Shown: positions 24,113 to 33,415 of the stretch, in pieces
Position numbering within the stretch: position 1 is the stretch's first letter
How the letters are laid out: the number at the start of each line of letters is the position of its first letter
NCBI GenBank assembly: GCA_021151685.1
Contig: JAGKWS010000063.1
Span: 1-37,258 of the forward strand
Source of the DNA: Chitinophagaceae bacterium
Lineage (GTDB): Bacteria > Bacteroidota > Bacteroidia > Chitinophagales > Chitinophagaceae
DNA: 37,258 nt
Direction of reading: 5' to 3'
Made by a program: the position numbers and the translations under genes
The notes under the pieces: generated by a model
Databases searched by the model: none
Told to the model about the DNA's origin: nothing
What the model saw: only the letters and a program-made list of their open reading frames with translations

Positions 24113-26380
24113 ATGGCATTTGATATTGAACTAATCCGGAAAGCCTACCAGGAATTGCCGGGTAAAGTAGCCGCCGCCCGAGCTGTGCTGGGCCGCCCGC
24201 TTACATTGGCTGAAAAAATTCTGTACTCGCACACTTGCGAGACACCTGCTGCCGCCTACACAAGGGGTAAAGACTATGTAAACTTTGCACCAGACCGCGT
24301 TGCGATGCAAGACGCTACCGCGCAAATGGCATTGTTGCAATTCAGTACCTGTGGCCGCGATAAGGTAGCAGTACCAAGCACCGTACACTGCGATCACCTG
24401 ATACAGGCGAAAGTGGGTGCTGTTGCCGACCTTGCTACTGCCGTAGATGTGAACAAAGAAGTGTACGATTTCCTTGCTTCAATATCTAATAAATACGGTA
24501 TTGGTTTCTGGCGCGCTGGTGCCGGTATCATTCACCAGGTAGTGTTGGAAAACTACGCATTTCCCGGTGGTATGATGATTGGTACCGATAGCCATACGCC
24601 AAATGCAGGTGGTTTGGGTATGGTAGCTATAGGCGTAGGTGGCGCCGATGCGGTAGACGTAATGGCTGGCCTGCCCTGGGAGCTGAAAATGCCAAAACTG
24701 ATAGGCGTGAAGCTTACAGGTAAACTGAACGGTTGGACCTCGGCTAAAGATGTAATTCTGAAAGTGGCAGGTATTCTTACTGTAAAAGGGGGTACCGGTG
24801 CTATTGTAGAATACTTTGGCGACGGTGCCGACTCGCTGAGCTGTACAGGTAAAGCCACTATCTGTAACATGGGGGCCGAAATAGGGGCTACATGTTCGGT
24901 ATTTGCTTACGACCAGAAGATGAGCGACTACCTGAAGGGTACAAGCCGTGCCGATGTGGCCGAACTGGCCGATGTGGTAGCCGCAGATTTGCGCCCCGAT
25001 ACCGAAGTATACGCCAATCCGGCTGCATATTACGACCAACTGATTGAAATCAATCTGGACGAGCTGGAACCATATGTAAATGGTCCTTTCACTCCCGATC
25101 TGGCTACGCCAATCAGCCAGATGGCTGAGGCTGTAAAAGCTAACGGCTGGCCCGATGCGGTAGAAGTAGCCCTCATAGGCTCTTGTACCAACTCGTCTTA
25201 CGAAGATATTTCGCGCTCTGCATTCATTGCCGAAAACGCAATGAGCAAAGGCTTGAAGGCGAAGAGCGAATTTACCATCACACCGGGTTCTGAGTTGGTG
25301 CGTTTCACCATAGAACGCGACGGTTTCCTCGGCACTTTCGACAAAATGGGTGGTGTAGTTCTGGCAAATGCATGCGGACCTTGCATTGGTCAGTGGGCGC
25401 GCCACGTAAACGACCCCGCCAAGAAGAATACCATCGTTACTTCTTTCAACCGCAACTTTGCCAAGCGTAATGACGGTCTGTCATCTACACACGCATTCGT
25501 TGCCTCTCCCGAAATCGTTACTGCTTTCGCTATCTCTGGTAGCCTGTCTTTCAACCCATTGAAGGATAAGCTGAAGAACGAAAACGGCGAAGAAGTAATG
25601 CTGGACGAACCAAAGGGTTACGAAATGCCTCCTCGTGGTTTCGATGTGGAAGATGCCGGCTACATAGCTCCCGCTGCCGATGGTTCTGGTGTACAGGTTA
25701 TAGTAAGCCCTACCAGCGAGCGTTTGCAACTGTTGGCACCCTTTGCTCCATGGAACGGACAAGACTACAAAGGTCTGAAACTGCTTATCAAAGCATTTGG
25801 CAAGTGTACTACCGACCACATTTCTATGGCAGGCCCATGGTTGAAGTTCCGTGGTCACCTCGACAACATCTCTAACAACATGCTGATAGGTGCCATAAAC
25901 GCCTTCAACATGGAAGCCAACAAGGTGAAAAACCAACTGGATGGCAACTACGACGAAGTACCTAAAGTACAGCGCGCTTATAAGGCTGCTGGTATTGGTA
26001 GCATTGTGGTAGGTGATGAGAACTATGGCGAAGGTAGCAGCCGCGAGCACGCAGCTATGGAGCCACGTCACCTGGGTGTAAACGTAATATTGGTGAAGAG
26101 CTTTGCCCGTATTCACGAAACCAACCTGAAAAAACAAGGTATGCTGGCTATCACATTTGCTGATAAGGCCGACTACGAGAAAATTCAGGAGAACGATACA
26201 GTAGACATCGTTGGTCTTACCACCTTCGCACCCGGTACCCAGCTTACAGTGGTACTGAACCATGCCGATGGTACAAAAGACAATATAACAGTAAACCACA
26301 CGTACAACGAACAGCAGATTGAATGGTTCAAAGCTGGTGGTGCGCTGAACGTTATCAGAAGTGAGTTTGCCGGAAAATAA
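24113..26380 (+). CDS. acn: Aconitate hydratase
   Basis: This TCA-cycle enzyme isomerises citrate and isocitrate through a [4Fe-4S] cluster. Cluster ligands are visible in SCTNSSYEDI (first Cys) and NACGPCIGQW (Cys-x-x-Cys). Other hallmarks are GTDSHTPNAGGLG, GVGGADAVDVMAG and, in the swivel domain, GDENYGEGSSREHAAMEPRHLG. The ATG at 24113 gives MAFDIELIRKAYQ and 755 residues, the opening and length I know for Bacteroidota aconitases (mitochondrial-like type). The frame extends upstream to an ATG at 24065 that would add 16 residues. Codon use is biased toward abundant codons, as in a highly expressed gene. A terminator follows. Confidence 0.96.
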   Translation: MAFDIELIRKAYQELPGKVAAARAVLGRPLTLAEKILYSHTCETPAAAYTRGKDYVNFAPDRVAMQDATAQMALLQFSTCGRDKVAVPSTVHCDHLIQAKVGAVADLATAVDVNKEVYDFLASISNKYGIGFWRAGAGIIHQVVLENYAFPGGMMIGTDSHTPNAGGLGMVAIGVGGADAVDVMAGLPWELKMPKLIGVKLTGKLNGWTSAKDVILKVAGILTVKGGTGAIVEYFGDGADSLSCTGKATICNMGAEIGATCSVFAYDQKMSDYLKGTSRADVAELADVVAADLRPDTEVYANPAAYYDQLIEINLDELEPYVNGPFTPDLATPISQMAEAVKANGWPDAVEVALIGSCTNSSYEDISRSAFIAENAMSKGLKAKSEFTITPGSELVRFTIERDGFLGTFDKMGGVVLANACGPCIGQWARHVNDPAKKNTIVTSFNRNFAKRNDGLSSTHAFVASPEIVTAFAISGSLSFNPLKDKLKNENGEEVMLDEPKGYEMPPRGFDVEDAGYIAPAADGSGVQVIVSPTSERLQLLAPFAPWNGQDYKGLKLLIKAFGKCTTDHISMAGPWLKFRGHLDNISNNMLIGAINAFNMEANKVKNQLDGNYDEVPKVQRAYKAAGIGSIVVGDENYGEGSSREHAAMEPRHLGVNVILVKSFARIHETNLKKQGMLAITFADKADYEKIQENDTVDIVGLTTFAPGTQLTVVLNHADGTKDNITVNHTYNEQQIEWFKAGGALNVIRSEFAGK

Positions 26381-26405
26381 TCCGATCAACACACACCAAA
26401 GTACC

Positions 26406-26437
26406 GATGCCCGCCTGTGAAAGGCGGGCATCTTTTT
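26406..26437 (+). terminator. Rho-independent terminator after aconitase
   Basis: An 11-bp stem GATGCCCGCCT / AGGCGGGCATC with a GTGAA loop and five T residues, 25 bases after the stop codon. Confidence 0.92.
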
Positions 26438-26563
26438 ATGTATATTATGTGCTGTTTATTTTGTTATTATGCCTTATATCAGCGATGACAGGGGGACAAT
26501 TACACAAAAGCAATTTGAGATTTCAAAATAGGGAATTAGTGGTGTTAAAATCTTTCACTTGTA

Positions 26564-26824
26564 TCACGCATCTACATAAACTCTTCTCGTTTTTCTTTCT
26601 GTGTTTTCTGCTATTGAGTCCGGCATATTTGCCCATTGATCCCCAGGATATAATGCCTGATATATCAATCTCGCACGAACAATTTCATTATCTGTATGAT
26701 TCCCTATGTATTGGTATCTCTCATTTTGTTCGAGGAATACACCAAATTGTGTTTTTTGAACACCTACAAGGCTATCATATCCAGTTCTTATTATTTTAAT
26801 TTCTATTATTTGATTCTCTCCCAT
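26564..26824 (-). CDS. Unrecognised 86-residue protein, AT-rich
   Basis: A small soluble protein opening MGENQIIEIKIIRTGYDSLV, with a central FGVFLEQNERYQYIGNHTDNEIVRARLIYQALYPGDQW and a charged tail. There is no signal peptide or membrane segment. The composition is protein-like and follows the AT-rich style of the gene upstream, 60 bases away on the same strand, so I take it as real rather than the opposite-strand frame. No family recognised. It may share the promoter at 27259-27266. Confidence 0.55.
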   Translation of the reverse strand: MGENQIIEIKIIRTGYDSLVGVQKTQFGVFLEQNERYQYIGNHTDNEIVRARLIYQALYPGDQWANMPDSIAENTERKTRRVYVDA

Positions 26825-26884
26825 GATATTTTTAGCATTAACATTAGCTGAACTTTGATGTGAGCTTACTTTGAATCACTCTTT

Positions 26885-27244
26885 TCAGTTAACTCGAATA
26901 TATTTTATTTTATCATCATTTTTTGGTTTTGATTCTTCTCCCGGGGCAAGTATTTGAACGTTTTTGAGTAAAACAGTAAAACTATTTTCACTCCATTCAA
27001 TTATGTTCGATTTGTAACCGAATAGTGGAAGATTGAATAAATTCCATTTTTTTTCAGATTTATCAAAGTCTATTGAAAACTCTGATTTTTCAATTTTAAC
27101 GCCTGCAAAATCAGTTAACCCGCTAATATCTAAAAGTTCATTTCCGTTAATATTAAATGAAATTTTACCATTTATATTTTGCCAGCGACCTTGCAACTGA
27201 TATTGTAATTCTTCAAGAGTTTGAGGATAATCCATATTTGCCAT
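26885..27244 (-). CDS. Unrecognised 119-residue protein, AT-rich
   Basis: A soluble beta-rich protein opening MANMDYPQTLEELQYQLQGRW, with LDISGLTDFAGVKIEKSEFSI and NIIEWSENSFTVLLKNVQIL. It has no signal peptide and no domain that I recognise. WQNINGKISFNINGNEL suggests a small beta-barrel or sandwich. The ATG is 14 bases after an exact TACTTTTG -7 element. The AT-rich sequence (one 60-base line at 27061 has 18 G/C) contrasts with aconitase and the flippase on either side, which points to acquisition. An immunity or accessory protein is possible but unsupported. Confidence 0.65.
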   Translation of the reverse strand: MANMDYPQTLEELQYQLQGRWQNINGKISFNINGNELLDISGLTDFAGVKIEKSEFSIDFDKSEKKWNLFNLPLFGYKSNIIEWSENSFTVLLKNVQILAPGEESKPKNDDKIKYIRVN

Positions 27245-27258
27245 TATTTTAATCGCTG

Positions 27259-27266
27259 CAAAAGTA
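27259..27266 (-). promoter_or_regulatory. -7 element TACTTTTG for the AT-rich pair
   Basis: An exact TAnnTTTG match on the minus strand 14 bases before the 27244 ATG. No matching -33 was seen. Confidence 0.5.
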
Positions 27267-27320
27267 GAACAATATTATGTTTGTTAGATGTTTTATATGA
27301 AACAAATAAATGTTCCCCAA

Positions 27321-28832
27321 TCACCGCCTGAAAAAACGCCCCACCATGGGCAGGTTGGCCAGTTCGGCACGTTCGTTGCGCATTACCAACAGCATAAATG
27401 CGCCCATAAACAGCGTGCCCGTAAGCAGATGTGCCCAAACAGCATTTGTAGCCATCATAATGCCTTTTTGTGCCAGAAACAGCACCAGCACTGCCCCCAG
27501 ATACCCAAGCAACCGGCGTACACCATAATTCACCGGAAAGTAGTGCTGCCCCATTGCGTAGCAAACCACCATCATGGTGGCGTATGCGGCCAATGTGGTC
27601 CAGGCACAGGCATACATGCCATAGGTGGGTATAAACAGCCAATTGCTCACCAACGTGATGATGGCCCCAATAACGGTAATGAGCATACCCAGATGCATTT
27701 TATCGCTCAGTTTGTACCATACCGATAAGTTGTAGTAAATACCCAGTGCTACATTTGCGGCCAGCAATATGGGTACCACACCCACACCACTGCGGTATTG
27801 CGAGCCTACAATGTATTGCCACACATCTAAAAAGAGCGCAGTAAACAGGAACGCTACACAAAGTGTAATCACAAACCACTTCATTACCCTTGCATAGGTA
27901 GCGGTGGCATTTCTATCGGCAGCTTGCGAAAAAAAGAAGGGTTCTGCCGACATGCGGAATGCCTGCGTAAATAGTGTGATGAAAATGGAAATTCTATAAT
28001 TGGCAGCATAGATGCTCAGTGCTATTTTCTTTTCTTCGGCCGTGCCTATGTACAACTTCGGCAGCATCAAGCGGTCTATGGTCTCATTTACCATTCCGCC
28101 AAGGCCACCTATCACCATGGGCCAGCTATAGGCCAGTATCTTCTTCAGCAATTGCCGGTCCATCGCAAAGCGGTAGCTCATCCATTCCTTGGCCAACAGT
28201 AAGAACGTAAATACCGCCTGAAACAGATTGGCCAATATCAGAAACCCTACCGATGTATTACCTGCATACCACCGTGCATACTCGGTATCGGGGTTTTCTG
28301 CTACATACCGGGGGCATAGCTGCATAAAAAATACGGTCATCACTATGTTCACCACCACGCCCCCCATGCGCACAAAGGCATATTTTTTGGGTCGCCCTTC
28401 CTGCCTTAGCCGGGCAAAGGGTATGGCAGCAAGGGTATCTATAGAGATGATCAGTACACACCATACTATGTATTCGGTATGGCCCGCCAAATCTATAAAT
28501 TCGGCTATTTGCCCTCGGTATAGCAGAATAATGCTACTAAGCAGTATGCTGGATATGATAAGCGAGCTGAAGGTGGTTTGGAAAAGGGCCGTTTTGTTGG
28601 TGCCCGATGCCGAAAACCGGAAATAGGCAGTCTCCAATCCATAGGTATACACGATGTTGGCAAAAGAAATGCAGGCATACAGCATGCTGTAGTTGCCATA
28701 ATCTACCATGCCCGCAGGGCTGTTCAGCAGGTAGGTAATAAGGGGTGTAAGCAACTGGTTCAGCAGCTTGGCGGCTATGTTACTGAATCCGTACCATATC
28801 GTTTGCCCTGCAAGTTTTTTGAGTGAAGCCAT
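27321..28832 (-). CDS. Polysaccharide flippase (Wzx / MATE-like MOP superfamily)
   Basis: A 503-residue membrane protein with about fourteen hydrophobic helices and the N-terminal pattern KLAGQTIWYGFSNIAAKLLNQLLTPLITYLL typical of Wzx-like exporters that flip lipid-linked saccharides. GNYSMLYACISFANIVYTYGLETAYFRF is the usual second-helix region. The ATG at 28832 (MASLKKL) is chosen over an in-frame start at 28898 because an exact -7 element TACTTTTG lies at 28842-28849, between them. The leader would be very short. No glycosyltransferase is adjacent; the GT2 fusion gene lies about 9 kb away. Confidence 0.9.
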   Translation of the reverse strand: MASLKKLAGQTIWYGFSNIAAKLLNQLLTPLITYLLNSPAGMVDYGNYSMLYACISFANIVYTYGLETAYFRFSASGTNKTALFQTTFSSLIISSILLSSIILLYRGQIAEFIDLAGHTEYIVWCVLIISIDTLAAIPFARLRQEGRPKKYAFVRMGGVVVNIVMTVFFMQLCPRYVAENPDTEYARWYAGNTSVGFLILANLFQAVFTFLLLAKEWMSYRFAMDRQLLKKILAYSWPMVIGGLGGMVNETIDRLMLPKLYIGTAEEKKIALSIYAANYRISIFITLFTQAFRMSAEPFFFSQAADRNATATYARVMKWFVITLCVAFLFTALFLDVWQYIVGSQYRSGVGVVPILLAANVALGIYYNLSVWYKLSDKMHLGMLITVIGAIITLVSNWLFIPTYGMYACAWTTLAAYATMMVVCYAMGQHYFPVNYGVRRLLGYLGAVLVLFLAQKGIMMATNAVWAHLLTGTLFMGAFMLLVMRNERAELANLPMVGRFFRR

Positions 28833-28841
28833 ATCCGGTTT

Positions 28842-28849
28842 CAAAAGTA
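28842..28849 (-). promoter_or_regulatory. -7 element TACTTTTG for the flippase
   Basis: An exact TAnnTTTG match 9 bases before the ATG at 28832, implying a near-leaderless transcript. It decides the start of the flippase. Confidence 0.5.
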
Positions 28850-28965
28850 AGCGTAAAGTAGGAAACGAATCTCTGCGGTATACCACACCGTATAGCACTA
28901 TTTTTTATTCCTGCTATTGAAAGTCGTTTTTCCCGTCTGTGAAAACCATCCGCACCGCCGCCCGA

Positions 28966-28973
28966 TACTTTTG
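28966..28973 (+). promoter_or_regulatory. -7 element TACTTTTG for the TonB receptor
   Basis: An exact TAnnTTTG match 21 bases before the ATG at 28995. No Fur-box-like palindrome was seen around it. Confidence 0.5.
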
Positions 28974-28994
28974 TGCCCTGACAAACAACGACAC

Positions 28995-31373
28995 ATGAAG
29001 TATTTTTTATCAACGACATTATTGTTGGCACATCTGGCGGCCTTTGCACAGACTGGTGGCATAAAGGGCGTTATTACTACCGGCGATAGCAAACCCGCTG
29101 CTTATGTAGACGTAGTACTAAAGGGCACCAACATAGTAACCACTACCGACAAAAAGGGCAACTACCATATAAAGAACGTAGCCCCCGGCACATACACGGT
29201 ATTAGTACCCGTTTTGGGGCTGAAGGCCGAGGAAACAACGGTTACAGTAAAAGATGGCGAGGTTGCCGGTGCCAATCTGGTACTGACCGAAGACTACAAA
29301 AAGCTGCAAGAGGTAGTAGTAACCAGCAATACAGGCCACTACAAAAGCAATGTGCCTTCGCAGAGCCTTCGCGTAAACACCCCCTTGCTGCAAATGCCGC
29401 AAAACATTCAGGTGGTTACCAAAGAGGTGCTGAAAGATCAGCAAATCATAAGTATGAGCGATGGGTTGGTACGCAATGTGAGTGGTCTGGTACGTATGGA
29501 GCATTGGGGCGATATGTACACCAACATTACTGCCCGTGGCGCACAGGTGCAGGCATTTCGCAATGGGTTCAATGTGGTCAATTCTTATTGGGGCCCACTT
29601 ACCGAGGACATGAGCTTTGTAGAGAGCATAGAGTTTGTAAAAGGGCCTGCGGGTTTCATGTTGTCGAACGGAGACCCCAGTGGTTTGTACAACGTGGTTA
29701 CCAAAAAGCCAACCGGCGTAACAAAGGGCGAGGCTGGGCTTACTGTTGGTAGCTTTGGTTTGTACCGTTCTACACTAGATCTGGATGGTAAGTTGAGCAA
29801 AGACGGCAAGGTGCTGTACCGCATCAATGCCGCAGCACAGAACCGTGGTTCTTTCCGCCCCAACGAGTATAACGACCGTTATGCAGTGGCTCCCGTAGTA
29901 TCGTGGCAGGTAGATGACCGTACCAAACTCACCTTCGAGTATAACTACCAGCGTGCGGTAATGAGCAATGTGGGGTCGTATTACGTCTTCTCTCCCGATG
30001 GTTTTGGTACCCTGCCAGTAGCGTCTACGCAGTTGCCCGGTGGCACGCCCTCTACTATCATGAACGACCACAGCATGTACACCACTTTGCAGCGCGATTT
30101 GGGCAAAGGTTGGAAATTTACCGGACAGGTAGCCCGGTTTGTGTACAATCAGGAGGGGTATTCTATGTGGCCGTCTGTGGTAAATGCCGACGGTACCATG
30201 ATTCGTAGCATCAGCATATGGGATGCGCGCAGCAACATGACCATGGGGCAGTTTTTTGTAAATGGTACGTTGCAGACGGGTTCGGTGACACACAAAATTT
30301 TGGGTGGTCTGGACATGGCTAACAAGGATTACATAGCCGACTGGAGCCAGACGTACAACCTCGATTCTGCCGGGGCTGCCTTCGACCCTAAAAAGCCCAA
30401 CCTTAGCACCCCGGTTATGGGCTATCCCGTGTTCGACCGCTCTAAACCCCTCGAAGAGCGTGCCCAACTGGGCGGAGGGCTTGTAGACCAGACATTCAGC
30501 GGCTTGTACCTGCAAGACGAGCTGGGCTTCTTTGACAACAAAGTACGTCTTACCCTTGCCGGCCGCTATACCGATGTAAAACAATCTTACTATGGTGGTG
30601 CCCCTTCAACAGCGCAAAGATTTACTCCTCGTGTGGGGCTCAGTGTATCACTTGATAAAGAAACTTCTGTATATGCATTGTACGATCAGGCATTTGTGCC
30701 ACAAACTGGTATCCTTACCAGTGGCGAAAAAGTACGCCCTATTACCGGCAGCAATACCGAGGTGGGTGTAAAGCGCGACTGGTATGGCGGCCGCTGGTTC
30801 ACCGGCCTTACCGCCTACCGCATCCTGAAAGAACACGAACTCATTGCCGACCCTACGCAATCTCCGGCATCTGGTCTTAGCATAGAGCTGGGGCAAAAAC
30901 TGGCTCAGGGTATCGAATTCGACCTGCGCGGTACACTGGCTCCGGGTCTTAACCTGATTGCCAACTATGCCTATACCGACTCTCGTGTGCTGAAGGTTGC
31001 CAATGGCGTTACTGCATTGAAGGAAGGAGATGTGGTTCCCGGTTTCTCTAAGCATACTGCCAACGCATGGCTAACCTATAAGTTGCAGCGTGGTGCGCTG
31101 AAAGGGGCAGGTATCTCTGCCGGCTGCACATGGCTGGGCGACCGTGCTACCTATTGGGACCCTTCTCCCGATCCATCTAAAGGGTTGGAAGATTACCTGA
31201 AAGTAGATGGTGGCCTGTTTTGGGAAAACGACCGTATGAAGATAGCCGTAAATGTTTTCAATGTAATGAATGAATACTTGTACAGCGGTTCTTACTATGC
31301 ATGGCTGAAGGCTTACAATTGGCAGACTGAAGCACCACGCAATATTCGTCTGTCAGTAAACTATCGCTTCTAA
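28995..31373 (+). CDS. TonB-dependent siderophore receptor
   Basis: A 792-residue outer-membrane receptor. Order: signal peptide (MKYFLSTTLLLAHLAAFAQ), a carboxypeptidase-regulatory-like beta domain (residues about 22-105, GGIKGVITTGDSKPAAYVDVVLKG and ending LQEVVVT), the plug (about 115-250, MPQNIQVVTKEVL, GLVRNVSGL, FVESIEFVKGPAGFMLSNGDPSGLYNVVTKKP) and a 22-strand barrel ending NIRLSVNYRF with C-terminal Phe. The 'MPQNIQVV...VSGL' plug is that of FhuA/FoxA-like hydroxamate siderophore receptors. It would import ferric siderophore using TonB energy. I start at the ATG at 28995 because the promoter lies inside the longer frame. It is 8 bases from the PepSY gene, so they form one operon. Confidence 0.94.
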   Translation: MKYFLSTTLLLAHLAAFAQTGGIKGVITTGDSKPAAYVDVVLKGTNIVTTTDKKGNYHIKNVAPGTYTVLVPVLGLKAEETTVTVKDGEVAGANLVLTEDYKKLQEVVVTSNTGHYKSNVPSQSLRVNTPLLQMPQNIQVVTKEVLKDQQIISMSDGLVRNVSGLVRMEHWGDMYTNITARGAQVQAFRNGFNVVNSYWGPLTEDMSFVESIEFVKGPAGFMLSNGDPSGLYNVVTKKPTGVTKGEAGLTVGSFGLYRSTLDLDGKLSKDGKVLYRINAAAQNRGSFRPNEYNDRYAVAPVVSWQVDDRTKLTFEYNYQRAVMSNVGSYYVFSPDGFGTLPVASTQLPGGTPSTIMNDHSMYTTLQRDLGKGWKFTGQVARFVYNQEGYSMWPSVVNADGTMIRSISIWDARSNMTMGQFFVNGTLQTGSVTHKILGGLDMANKDYIADWSQTYNLDSAGAAFDPKKPNLSTPVMGYPVFDRSKPLEERAQLGGGLVDQTFSGLYLQDELGFFDNKVRLTLAGRYTDVKQSYYGGAPSTAQRFTPRVGLSVSLDKETSVYALYDQAFVPQTGILTSGEKVRPITGSNTEVGVKRDWYGGRWFTGLTAYRILKEHELIADPTQSPASGLSIELGQKLAQGIEFDLRGTLAPGLNLIANYAYTDSRVLKVANGVTALKEGDVVPGFSKHTANAWLTYKLQRGALKGAGISAGCTWLGDRATYWDPSPDPSKGLEDYLKVDGGLFWENDRMKIAVNVFNVMNEYLYSGSYYAWLKAYNWQTEAPRNIRLSVNYRF

Positions 31374-31381
31374 ACCCGCCT

Positions 31382-32524
31382 ATGACAACAAAAAAGTTAA
31401 TTGGGAGCATACACCTTTGGCTCGGGCTCATCTCCGGGCCATTGGTGTTCATAATAGCCATTACCGGATGCATCTATGCATTTCAGGAAGAAATACAAAA
31501 CGCTACGCAACCTTACAGGTTTGTAGCAGTTGAAGCTGCCCCTCTCTTGCCGCCGTCTTCTTTACAACAAATAGCCGCACAAGCATTGCCCGGCAAGGAA
31601 GTACACAGTGTTACGTATATGGGCTCTGGCAAAGCTGCACGCGCATCCTATTACAGCGAAAAAGAATCGTACTACTACCTCGCCTACATCAATCCCTACA
31701 CAGGCAAGGTCTTGCAGGTGCGCGATGAAAATAGTGGGTTCTTTCGCTTCGTCCTCAATGGGCACTATTATCTCTGGCTACCGCCTGCGGTGGGGCAACC
31801 GGTAGTGGCCTGTGCCACACTGGTGTTTTTTACCATGGTTATATCAGGGTTGTTTCTCTGGTGGCCGCGCAACAAGCAGGCACGCAAGCAACGCTTTTCT
31901 ATAAAATGGAGCGCAAAATGGCGCAGGCTCAATTACGATTTACATCAGGTATTTGGGTTTTATGTGGCTTCGGTAGCACTCATATTTGCTATCACAGGCT
32001 TGGTATGGGGTTTCCAGTGGTTCAGTAAAGCATATTATGCCACCATATCGGGTGGGCAGTCTATGGCCGACTATAAAGAACCACCCTCCATATGGAAGGG
32101 TAACCCGGTACAGGGTGGCCCTGCCGTAGATCGGCTTTGGTACCGCTTTCGCGATAGCGTTACCGCTACGGGCACCCTCGAGGTACATATTCCACACGAT
32201 ACCGCATCCAGTGTAGCCGTCAACATAAACCCCGATGCCACCACTTACTGGAAAACCGATTACCGCTATTTCGACCAGTATTCGCTGCAAGAGATGTCCG
32301 TAGCGCATATATGGGGCCGCTTCCCCGGCACCACACGGGCACAAAAGCTCATGCGCATGAACTACGACATACATGTAGGCGCAATTCTTGGCTTACCGGG
32401 CAAAATAATGGCATGTGGCGTTAGTCTCATTATTGCTTCTTTACCCATTACGGGCTTCCTCATTTGGTGGGGCCGCCGTAAAAAACAACCCAAAACCACA
32501 GCGGGTAGGGTAGCAGCGGCATAA
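31382..32524 (+). CDS. PepSY-TM domain protein, probable siderophore-iron reductase (FoxB/PiuB-like)
   Basis: A 380-residue inner-membrane protein with four helices. SIHLWLGLISGPLVFIIAITGCIYAFQEE (about 9-38) carries the first conserved His. Helix 2 at about 138-160 follows LNGHYYLWLP. NYDLHQVFGFYVASVALIF (about 184-202) holds a second conserved His. NYDIHVGAILGLPGKIMACGVSLIIASLPITGFLIWW (about 322-358) holds a third. The periplasmic part between them includes a PepSY-like segment (HSVTYMGSGKAARASYY). Members beside TonB siderophore receptors (FoxB, PiuB) are haem-bearing membrane reductases that release iron from the siderophore. Haem ligation by these His is inference. Confidence 0.88.
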   Translation: MTTKKLIGSIHLWLGLISGPLVFIIAITGCIYAFQEEIQNATQPYRFVAVEAAPLLPPSSLQQIAAQALPGKEVHSVTYMGSGKAARASYYSEKESYYYLAYINPYTGKVLQVRDENSGFFRFVLNGHYYLWLPPAVGQPVVACATLVFFTMVISGLFLWWPRNKQARKQRFSIKWSAKWRRLNYDLHQVFGFYVASVALIFAITGLVWGFQWFSKAYYATISGGQSMADYKEPPSIWKGNPVQGGPAVDRLWYRFRDSVTATGTLEVHIPHDTASSVAVNINPDATTYWKTDYRYFDQYSLQEMSVAHIWGRFPGTTRAQKLMRMNYDIHVGAILGLPGKIMACGVSLIIASLPITGFLIWWGRRKKQPKTTAGRVAAA

Positions 32525-32793
32525 AAGAACATTCGGCAAGGCCTTGTGGTAAATGCTCCCATTATTGGGCCCGAATAGGTGCTTTTATGTGAAAATGGGG
32601 CGCATACTGCTATCCATTGGTGGGCATCATTGTAGTTTCATGAGGTTTTGTGGGAAAATGGGACATAATGTGGCAAAACGTTGAGAATACAGGGGTAATG
32701 TATGGCGATAGCGTGTCGGGTACATATAGTTGATTGCTATTTTCTATTTTATGGCATGATTATTGGTTAGTTACAGTTGTAATCATTCGTTAT

Positions 32794-33333
32794 ATGCGCC
32801 TGCACCACTATCTTTTTCTGGTTATGCCCCTGGCAGCCACTATCGTGGTTTCGTCTTGTAAAAAACAAGACACCCCACAGCCAACCCCTACCAACACAAC
32901 CAGCCAACCTACGGCAGCCACCGAAGACACGCTTGCCCGCCTGACAGGCGAATGGAATTGTAATGGGCAAAACACCGCTGCTCATGTACAGTTCACATCG
33001 GCCACCACATGGATAGCCCTCGATACCGACCTTGTTGTAACCAATAGAACGGTGCGCATAACTATGCCCCATTGCGATACCGTACTGGTAAAAACCGATG
33101 GATATGACGAGTACATGGCCTACACCGATGTGGGGGCTACCTACATTCGATGCGATAAACGTAGCGATGCCAACACCATCTACTTTGTCGATAATAAATA
33201 TGATGGTTATTACGGCTATGGCAACGGCAGCCACCTTACCTACTACATAGCGCAAGACAGCCTTGTATTCTATTCCGATTATCGCAGCAGCTACAACCGC
33301 TTTTCTATGTCACTAAGCGGCAAGAGAAAATGA
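32794..33333 (+). CDS. Lipoprotein with Pro/Thr-rich linker
   Basis: A 179-residue protein with start placed at the ATG at 32794 (MRLHHYLFLV), giving a clear lipoprotein signal with lipobox VVSSC, lipid-bearing Cys at residue 22. A linker rich in Pro, Thr and Gln follows (residues about 25-48), then a domain of about 130 residues with LARLTGEWNCNG, TWIALDTDLVV and YFVDNKYDGYYGYGNGSHLTYYIAQDSLVFY. 'LxGxWxxxG' at the domain start and the strand pattern recall the lipocalin-like (DUF4488/DUF5004-type) lipoproteins of Bacteroidota, a fold guess only. It stands alone; the 269 bases upstream hold no clear promoter. Confidence 0.8.
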   Translation: MRLHHYLFLVMPLAATIVVSSCKKQDTPQPTPTNTTSQPTAATEDTLARLTGEWNCNGQNTAAHVQFTSATTWIALDTDLVVTNRTVRITMPHCDTVLVKTDGYDEYMAYTDVGATYIRCDKRSDANTIYFVDNKYDGYYGYGNGSHLTYYIAQDSLVFYSDYRSSYNRFSMSLSGKRK

Positions 33334-33415
33334 CCGGGTATTGAAGTTTTGCTACACCAATAGAGTGGAATGAGCTATACGGTTTCTTTGCACGGTGCGC
33401 AAGACTAATATTTCG

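Noticed and set aside
26407..26799. Plus-strand frame after aconitase with a hydrophobic N-terminus
   Set aside because: It begins inside the aconitase terminator hairpin and lies antisense to the more protein-like minus-strand 86-residue gene; the hydrophobicity is a by-product of AT-rich sequence.
32531..32576. Inverted repeats ATTCGG...CCGAAT and CAAGGCCTTG after the PepSY gene
   Set aside because: The arms are short, the spacing is long and the inner stem has mismatches; it is not convincing as a terminator.
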